NCBI GenBank assembly: GCA_007858575.1
Contig: CP042279.1
Coordinates: forward strand, 4,528,501-4,592,500
Length of the DNA stretch: 64,000 nucleotides
Reading direction: 5' to 3'
Source: Streptomyces sp. WAC08241
GTDB taxonomy: Bacteria; Actinomycetota; Actinomycetes; Streptomycetales; Streptomycetaceae
Below are positions 57,802 to 64,000 of this stretch, one piece after another. Within the stretch, counting starts at the first letter, position 1; each line of letters opens with the position of its first letter. A program made the translations under genes and the position numbers. The notes under the pieces are model-generated. The model ran no database searches and was not told the origin of the DNA. It saw only the letters and a program-made list of their open reading frames with translations.

Positions 57802-58588
57802 TCACTCCCCGGCCACTCCGGCTTCCGCTTCTCGTTGAAGGCCGCCACGCCCTCGGCCCGGTCGCCCGAGAAGGCCACCGAGCGCCAGGCCGCGTCCTCG
57901 ACCTCCAGGCCGGCCCGCAGGTCCAGGCCCTGGCCGAGCCGCATGGCCTTCTTCGCGGCGCGCAGGCCCACCGGCGAGTTGGCCGCGATCCGCCCGGCGA
58001 GCTCCAGGGCGCCCGTGCGGGCGTCCTCCGTCAGGAGGTCCACCAGGCCGAGCTCGCGGGCCTCGGCCGCCTCCACCCGGCGGGCCGTGAAGACCAGCTC
58101 GGCGGCGCGCGCCGCGCCCACCCGGCGCGGGAGCAACTGCGTACCGCCGCCGCCGGGGATGACGCCCACGGAGACCTCGGGCAGGCCCACGACGGCGGTC
58201 GCGTCGGCGACGATCACGTCGCAGGCGAGCGCCAGCTCGAAGCCGCCGCCGAGGGCGAAGCGTGCACGGCGGCGACGGTCGGCATGGGCAGCTCCAGGAC
58301 GCCGGTGTAGGCGGCGCGGGCGGTCGGACGCTGGCGGACCAGCTCGGCGTCGGTGAAGGAGTTGCGCTCCTTGAGGTCGGCGCCGACGCAGAAGGCCCGG
58401 TCGTTCGACGAGGTCAGGACGGTGACGCGGACGGCGGCGTCGGCGGCGAGCGCGTCGCAGGCGGCCGCGAGGGAGCGGGCCATCTCGGAGGAGACGGCGT
58501 TCATCGCCTTGGGCCGGTCGAGGACCAGCTCCGCGACGTGCCCCTCCCGCCGGACCACCACGAACTCACCGAAACGCTGCTCGGACAT
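57802..58588 (-). CDS. Enoyl-CoA hydratase/isomerase
   Basis: Crotonase-fold enzyme of fatty acid or amino acid breakdown, about 263 residues. FVVVRREGHVAELVLDRPKA, DRAFCVGADLKERNSFTD (oxyanion), ALGGGFELALACDVIVADAT, PEVSVGVIPGGGGTQLLPRR and the C-terminal AFNEKRKPEWPG. I end it at 57802, assuming one missing G near 57808 that would give the standard EWPGE ending; otherwise the frame runs on to 57717. Another gap near 58260. Confidence 0.9.
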
Positions 58589-58657
58589 GACCGCACACCC
58601 TCCCACCAGCCGGCTCCGCCCGTTAACGGCTGTTAACCGGCGTTCACGGAGGAGATC

Positions 58658-59793
58658 CTAGGACGGACGACGGCCCAGGAGCCAGGGTTCGATGACGCCG
58701 AGGCCGCGGACCGGGCGCTGCCACATCGGCTGGAGCGCGAAGCGGTACGCGGCGGGCGGGCGGCCCTCCTTCTCGGCGCGGGCCGCCTCCTCGGCCGCCT
58801 CCGCCTCCGAGACGGGCGCCTCGCCGGTCCTGGTCAGCTCCTTCGCGAAGGCGCTGTCGACCAGGACGGCGTCCTTGGGGGCTATCGAGGTGAGCCGGCT
58901 GGCGAGGTTCACGGTGGTGCCGAAGACGTCGCCCATCCGGGTCGTCACGGTGCCGAAGGCGATGCCGACGCGCAGCGCGGGCATCGTCTCGTCGTGGCCG
59001 AGGGTCTCGATCAGGCGCAGCGCGATCTCGGCGGCGATGCCGGCGTCGTCCGCCGCGTAGAGCACCTCGTCGCCGAGGGTCTTGATGAGCCGCCCGCCGT
59101 GCGCGGCGACGAGGTCGGCGCAGGTGGTCTCGAAGGCCTCGACCAGCTCGCCGAGCTCCTCCTCCTCCAGGCGGCGGGTGAGCCGGGTGAAGCCGACGAG
59201 GTCCGCGAAGCCGACGGCGAGCCGCCGGTCGACCATCTCCTCGTCGTCGGCGGCCTGCACCACCCGGCCGGTGGCGGCGGCGAGCTGCCGGCGCCACACG
59301 TAGATCAGGAACTCCTCCAGCTCGGGCAGGAGCAGCTCGACCAGAGGGTACGTGACCTCGGTGCGGGTCATGCCGGGCTCGGGCGGCTCGGTGAGGCCCT
59401 CCAGGAAGGAGTCGATCTGCCACTCGGCGAGCCGGGCGGTGGTCTGTCCGGTGGAGCGGGCGACCTGCACGGCCATCGGCTCGCTGAGCAGCCCGGCCTC
59501 GACGAGGCCCGCGAGCCGCCGCAGGGCGAGCACGTCGGCCTCGGTGAGCGCCTTGGCCTGCCCGATGTCCGCGAAGCCCATGGCGCGCCAGAAGCGGGAG
59601 GCCAGCTCCATGGAGACGCCGGCCGTGCGGGCGGCCTGGAAGGGTGTAGCGGCGGTCCGCGCCGAGGATGAGCTGTTCGAGGCGGATCGCGAGGGGTCGT
59701 CGGTCGGCTCGGCCGTGTGGTCGACCTCGTGGTGGGGGTGGGGTACGCGGACGGCTCGGGCGCGCCGCCCGTGTTCTCGTCGTCGACGGTCAC
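58658..59793 (-). CDS. Class III adenylate/guanylate cyclase
   Basis: About 378 residues. N-terminal disordered region VTVDDENTGGAPEPSAYPTP, a helical domain (ELASRFWRAMGFADIGQAKA, ALRRLAGLVEAGLLSEPMAV), then the cyclase domain: VGFADLVGFTRLTRRLEEEE (metal Asp), AHGGRLIKTLGDEVLYAADD, MPALRVGIAFGTVTTRMGDV and TVNLASRLTSIAPKDAVLVD. Probably the main cAMP-forming Cya enzyme of Streptomyces. GTG at 59793; gaps near 59690 and 59645. Confidence 0.92.
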
Positions 59794-60036
59794 CGGCCGC
59801 CTCCTGCCCGTTCCCTGCCCACTTGCCCTGCCGATCTGTCGCCTGGATCGCGCTCCACGATACGGCAGGTGTGGAATGGCTCACGCCCGAACGGCGAGCC
59901 GTTCCGCCCCGCGACCGGAGCCCGGACCGCCCGTGGCCGACGCCCGGACCGTCCCCCGGCCGGACCCGGGCCGCCCCGCGACCGGGCCCGGGCCGTACCG
60001 GAACCGCCCCTCGCCCCGTATCCGTATCCGTATCCG

Positions 60037-60890
60037 TCAGACGCCCGGCGTCCGCACGTGGACGATGTCGCCCGCGCCCACCGCCTCCGTGCCGCCGCCC
60101 TCCGTGGCCACCACGAGGCGCCCGTCGCCGTCCAGGGCGATCGCCTCGCCCTCCAGGGTCCGCTCGCCGGGCAGCTCGGCCCTGACCCGGCGGCCGAGGG
60201 TCGCGCAGCCGGCCGCGTAGGCCTCCTGGAGCCCGGAGGCGGCGGGGTCGCCGTCGGCCCGCGTCCACTCCCCGTACCACCGTTCGAGGGAACGCAGGAC
60301 GGCCCGCAGGAGGGTGTCGCGGTCGGTGGAGACCGCGCCGGCCAGGAGGAGGGACCCGGCGCCGGGGACGGGGAGTTCGTCCTCGCGGAGGGTGACGTTG
60401 AGGCCGAGGCCGACGACGACGCCGTCCGTACCGGCGCGCTCGGCGAGGATGCCGCCGGTCTTGCGCTCCTCGCCCCGGACGGAAACCAGCAGGTCGTTGG
60501 GCCATTTGAGGGACATGTCGACCCCGGCGGCCTTCGCGAGGCCGGTCGCCGCCGCCACGCCGGTGAGCAGCGGGAGCCAGCCCCAGCGGTGGCCGGCACG
60601 TCCGGCTTGAGCAGCACGGAGACGAAGATCCCGGAGCGGGCGGGCGCGCTCCAGGTGCGGTCGAGGCGGCCCCGGCCCGAGGTCTGCTCCTCGGCGACGA
60701 GCACCGCGCCCCCGGGCAGTTCGCCGGCCCGGGCGGCGAGGTCGGTGTTGGTGGATCCCGTGGTGGGGACCACGTCGAGCGAGGTCCACAGTCCGTCGGG
60801 GAGGACGAGCGCGCGGCGCAGGGCCGTCTCGTTGAGCGGGGGCCGGTCGAGGTCGGACCAGCGTCCGCCGGAGCCTTGGGAGGACGTCAT
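60037..60890 (-). CDS. birA: Biotin-protein ligase
   Basis: Attaches biotin to carboxylase BCCP domains. About 285 residues. VVPTTGSTNTDLAARAGELP, VAEEQTSGRGRLDRTWSAP (biotin-AMP loop GRGR), GVDMSLKWPNDLLVSVRGEE (KWPND) and VVVGLGLNVTLREDELPVPG. No N-terminal HTH, so a non-repressor type. Divergent from pccB, whose complex it serves. One base missing near 60595. ATG at 60890. Confidence 0.94.
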
Positions 60891-61023
60891 GCAAGCCAGA
60901 GTAGGTGTGGCAAAGACCGCAGTGCCGAACCGTATCGGCGTGGATACGCTACGGGTCAGTAGGGCACCAGTAGCCCATTCGCAGTCAACGAACCCCCGTG
61001 ACCAGGCAGGGAGCCGCATCCCG

Positions 61024-62614
61024 ATGTCCGAGCCGGCAGAGCAGCACGAGATCGACATTCACACGACCGCGGGCAAGATCGCGGACCTCAAGCGCCGTAT
61101 CGACGAGGCCACCCACGCCGGCTCGGAGCGAGCGGTGGAGAAGCAGCACGCGAAGGGGAAGCTGACCGCGCGCGAGCGGATCGACCTCCTCCTCGACGAG
61201 GGGTCCTTCGTCGAGCTGGACGAGTTCGCCCGGCACCGCTCCACCAACTTCGGCCTGGAGAAGAACCGTCCGTACGGCGACGGCGTCGTCACCGGCTACG
61301 GCACGGTCGACGGGCGCCCGGTGGCGGTGTTCTCGCAGGACTTCACGGTCTTCGGCGGGGCGCTCGGCGAGACGTACGGCCAGAAGATCATCAAGGTGAT
61401 GGACTTCGCGCTGAAGACCGGCTGCCCGGTCGTCGGCATCAACGACTCCGGCGGCGCCCGCATCCAGGAGGGCGTGAGCGCGCTCGGCATGTACGGCGAG
61501 ATCTTCCGCCGCAACACCTACGCCTCCGGCGTGATCCCGCAGATCTCGCTGGTCGTCGGCCCGTGCGCGGGCGGCGCGGTGTACTCCCCGCGATCACCGA
61601 CTTCACGGTCATGGTCGACCAGACCTCGCACATGTTCATCACCGGTCCCGACGTCATCAAGACGGTGACCGGCGAGGACGTGGGCTTCGAGGAGCTGGGC
61701 GGCGCCCGGACGCACAACGCGACCTCGGGCGTGGCGCACCACATGGCGGGGGACGAGAAGGACGCCGTCGAGTACGTGAAGTCCCTGCTCTCCCACCTGC
61801 CTTCGAACAACCTGTCGGAGCCGCCGGCCTTCCCGGAGACCGCGGACACCGCGGTGTCGGACGAGGACCGCGAGCTGGACGCGCTGATCCCGGACTCGGC
61901 GAACCAGCCGTACGACATGCACAAGGTCATCGAGCACGTCCTGGACGACGGCGAGTTCCTGAGACGCAGGCGCTGTTCGCGCCGAACATCCTGACCGGCT
62001 TCGGCCGGGTCGAGGGCTTCCCGGTCGGCGTGGTCGCCAACCAGCCGATGCAGTTCGCCGGCTGCCTGGACATCGACGCCTCCGAGAAGGCCGCGCGCTT
62101 CGTGCGCACCTGCGACGCCTTCAACATCCCGGTCCTGACCTTCGTGGACGTGCCGGGCTTCCTGCCGGGCGTGGACCAGGAGTACGGCGGCATCATCCGG
62201 CGCGGCGCGAAGCTGATCTACGCGTACGCGGAGGCCACGGTCCCGCTGATCACGGTCATCACCCGCAAGGCCTTCGGCGGCGCGTACGACGTCATGGGCT
62301 CCAAGCACCTGGGCGCGGACCTGAACCTGGCGTGGCCGACGGCGCAGATCGCGGTCATGGGCGCGCAGGGCGCGGTCAACATCCCGCACCGCCGCACGAT
62401 CGCCGAGGCGGAGGACGTGGAAGGCACGCGGGCGCGGCTGATCCAGGAGTACGAGGACGCCCTGCTCAACCCGTACACGGCGGCCGAGCGCGGCTACATC
62501 GACGGCGTGGTCCTGCCGTCCGACACGCGCCCGCAGATCGTCAAGGGCCTGCGTCAGCTCCGTACGAAGCGGGAATCCCTGCCCCCGAAGAAGCACGGCA
62601 ACATCCCGCTCTAG
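61024..62614 (+). CDS. pccB: Propionyl-CoA carboxylase beta subunit
   Basis: Housekeeping carboxyltransferase making methylmalonyl-CoA. About 530 residues: HAKGKLTARERIDLLLDEGS, SQDFTVFGGALGETYGQKII, DSGGARIQEGVSALGMYGEI, VGPCAGGAVYSPAITDFTVM, TFVDVPGFLPGVDQEYGGII, LAWPTAQIAVMGAQGAVNI. Ends KKHGNIPL, as in S. coelicolor PccB. Gaps near 61592 and 61962. ATG at 61024. Confidence 0.95.
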
Positions 62615-62643
62615 CAGCCCCTCCGGACCTCCAAGGAGCCGAC

Positions 62644-62854
62644 ATGATCAAGGTCGTACGAGGAAACCCGACGCCGGAGGAGTTGGCCGCCGCACTGGCG
62701 GTGGTCCAGGCCCGGGCCGCGGCCACGGCGGCGGCGTCCGCCGAGGGCGGCGGCCTGGCGGTGCCGGAGGGGTGGTCGGACCCTCCCGCATCGCACGGCC
62801 GTGCGGCAGCGCCCGGGTCCGCGGGCCTGGGCGCGGTCGTACTGGCCCGTCTAA
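62644..62854 (+). CDS. accE: Acyl-CoA carboxylase epsilon subunit
   Basis: About 70 residues; binds the alpha-beta carboxylase complex and raises its activity. MIKVVRGNPTPEELAAALAV, VQARAAATAAASAEGG, WSDP and the C-terminal GPRAWARSYWPV are family features. The tail is reached through two one-base gaps near 62782 and 62805, and ends at TAA 62852-62854. 29 bp after pccB. Confidence 0.85.
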
Positions 62855-62886
62855 AGGTCGTACGGGCCCGTCGGACGTCGGGGCCG

Positions 62887-62921
62887 GAGGGCCGGACCCC
62901 TTGTGCGGGGGTCCGGCCCTC
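62887..62921 (+). terminator. Hairpin after pccB-accE
   Basis: Perfect 14-bp arms GAGGGCCGGACCCC (62887-62900) and GGGGTCCGGCCCTC (62908-62921) with a 7-nt loop. Confidence 0.87.
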
Positions 62922-63003
62922 CGCGCGTGTGTCCGGGGACACCCGGCCGGTTGAGTATCCGTACTCAGGCGCCGCGGCCCTCCCCGGCCGCAGGATCGGA
63001 GGC

Positions 63004-63132
63004 ATGCTGTGGTCCGACCCGGAGAACGAGCCGCCCAAGTTCATGCGCGAGATGCAGACGATGCTCCGCCGCGCGGGCGTGCTCCTCGCGCTCGCGATGG
63101 TGGTGGCGATGTTCGCGGTCGGCGTGCGCTGA
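63004..63132 (+). CDS. Small membrane protein
   Basis: 42 residues: MLWSDPENEPPKFMREMQTM followed by the membrane helix AGVLLALAMVVAMFAVGV. GATCGGAGGC precedes the ATG at 63004. Small proteins of this type occur between accE and maf in Streptomyces. Function unknown. Confidence 0.7.
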   Translation: MLWSDPENEPPKFMREMQTMLRRAGVLLALAMVVAMFAVGVR

Positions 63133-63229
63133 CCCCGCGCGCGTGTCTCCGGCGGTCCGGGCCGGTGCACGCGCGCGTACCCCGGCCGTCCGGTGGGTCC
63201 GGGTCCTCCGCACTGGCTACGCTGCCCCC

Positions 63230-63834
63230 ATGACTGCTGATCCGCGCCGTGTCGTGCTCGCCTCCGCCTCCCCCGCCCGGCTCGGTCTGCTGCGGCAGGC
63301 CGGAATCACCCCCGAGGTGATCGTGAGCGGCGTCGACGAGGACAAGGTCCACGCCCCGACCCCGGCCGAGCTCGCGCTCGTCCTCGCGGAGGCGAAGGCC
63401 GCCCATGTGGCCGCCCGGCCCGAGGTGTTCGGCGCGCTGGTCATCGGCTGCGACTCGGTCCTGGAGCTGGACGGGAAGGCGTTGGGCAAGCCGGCCGACG
63501 CCGAGGAGGCCGTCGCCCGCTGGAAGGCGATGCGGGTAGGGTGGGCGTCCTCCAGACGGGCCACTGCGTGTACGACACGGCCGCCAAGCGCTACGAGTCG
63601 GCGACCGCCTCCACCGTGGTCCGCTTCGGCGAGCCGACGGACGAGGAGGTGGCGGCGTACGTGGCGAGCGGCGAACCGCTGCACGTGGCGGGCGCGTTCA
63701 CCCTGGACGGGCGCTCGGCGCCGTTCATCGACGGCATCGACGGCGACCCGGGCAACGTGATCGGCCTGTCCCTGCCGCTGCTGCGCCGGCTGCTGCGCAA
63801 GTTGGACGTGGAGATCACGGACCTCTGGACCTGA
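63230..63834 (+). CDS. maf: Maf-family nucleotide pyrophosphatase
   Basis: House-cleaning enzyme hydrolysing non-canonical or pyrimidine NTPs. About 204 residues: RRVVLASASPARLGLLRQAG, VSGVDEDKVHAPTPAELALV, VIGCDSVLELDGKALGKPAD (catalytic Asp region), GVLQTGHCVYDTAAKRYESA and APFIDGIDGDPGNVIGLSLP. One base missing near 63540. ATG at 63230. Confidence 0.93.
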
Positions 63835-63848
63835 GCCCCGGTCCCGCC

Positions 63849-64000
63849 CTACGCGGGGACCGGCGCCTTCTCCGCGACCGGCCGCCCGGCCCCCTTCCCG
63901 TACGCCACCAGGGTGAGGACGATCAGGCCGAGCACCACCATCAGGAAGGCGAAGGCCCGCCAGCCGAGGAGGCCGACGGCGACCGCGCCGAGGACGCCGT
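63849..64000 (-). CDS. C-terminal end of a membrane protein (MFS-like), cut by window
   Basis: The last 50 residues: GVLGAVAVGLLGWRAFAFLM, VVLGLIVLTLVAYGKGAGRP and VAEKAPVPA before a TAG at 63849. Two hydrophobic segments with a basic tail, as at the end of a multi-helix transporter. The rest is beyond the right edge. Confidence 0.55.
   Translation of the reverse strand, partial: GVLGAVAVGLLGWRAFAFLMVVLGLIVLTLVAYGKGAGRPVAEKAPVPA

Noticed and set aside
60018..60036. GTATCC repeated three times just past the birA stop
   Set aside because: Very short, no hairpin; looks like chance slippage.
1..64000. Search for tRNA genes, rRNA, CRISPR arrays, transposases and integrases
   Set aside because: No tRNA-like T-arm/acceptor combinations, no spaced palindromic repeats of CRISPR type, and no transposase or recombinase motifs were seen.

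Overview
The window is high-GC actinobacterial DNA, almost certainly Streptomyces: GTG/TTG starts, GGAGG-type ribosome sites, a mycothiol gene (mca), actinobacterial families (DUF4307, AfsK-like PQQ kinases, acyl-CoA carboxylase epsilon subunit) and a bldA-type TTA codon in a pathway regulator. Many genes are broken by single missing bases, mostly in runs of C or G. This looks like residual indel error in the assembly rather than mass pseudogenisation. Coordinates below span the whole gene across such breaks.

Positions 1 to about 30,660 hold a type II (aromatic) polyketide cluster that continues past the left edge. A leftward operon (accA-like 14473 down to accB-like at position 1) encodes carboxylase alpha, a small unknown protein, a TcmI-type cyclase, KS-alpha, KS-beta, ACP, ketoreductase, a two-domain aromatase/cyclase, two PgaE-type flavin monooxygenases, an alpha/beta hydrolase, an MFS exporter, a phosphopantetheinyl transferase and carboxylase beta. 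Gene order closely follows the jadomycin (jad) angucycline core. Right of it are two OmpR-type regulators (one with a TTA codon), an oxygenase of the ABM fold (JadG/AlpJ/GilOII or ActVA-Orf6 type), a SnoaL-like protein, a cation/proton antiporter, a flavin reductase, an HxlR regulator, a second exporter, a third PgaE-type monooxygenase, a flavin-dependent halogenase, a bicovalent BBE-type oxidase, a mycothiol-isomerase-fold protein, a WYL regulator and an NmrA-type quinone-reductase-like protein. No deoxysugar or glycosyltransferase gene is visible. My reading is a chlorinated, oxidatively tailored and perhaps ring-rearranged angucyclinone.

The regulatory DNA is informative. An identical 25-bp element with a TAGGTACCTA palindrome lies upstream of the HxlR/exporter pair and of the NmrA gene. 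Three direct repeats at exact 20-bp spacing lie in the divergent ABM/SnoaL promoter. A GTCAGAGACC decamer is shared by the regions upstream of the PKS operon and of the oxygenase-halogenase genes.

Positions 30,950-34,150 encode a large STAND/TPR protein with a degenerate P-loop and an in-frame UAG. From the strong hairpin at 34,257-34,299 to the right edge the DNA is ordinary conserved chromosome: mca, DUF4307, greA, two tandem PQQ-domain kinases, a DrrAB-like ABC transporter, ilvA, MarR, DUF1059, metB, msrA, YceI, an alcohol dehydrogenase, an XRE regulator, an L,D-transpeptidase, hutH, a GAF-GGDEF protein, an enoyl-CoA hydratase, an adenylate cyclase, birA, pccB-accE and maf. As I recall it, this order matches the S. 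coelicolor SCO4920-SCO4968 neighbourhood, so the cluster abuts mca.
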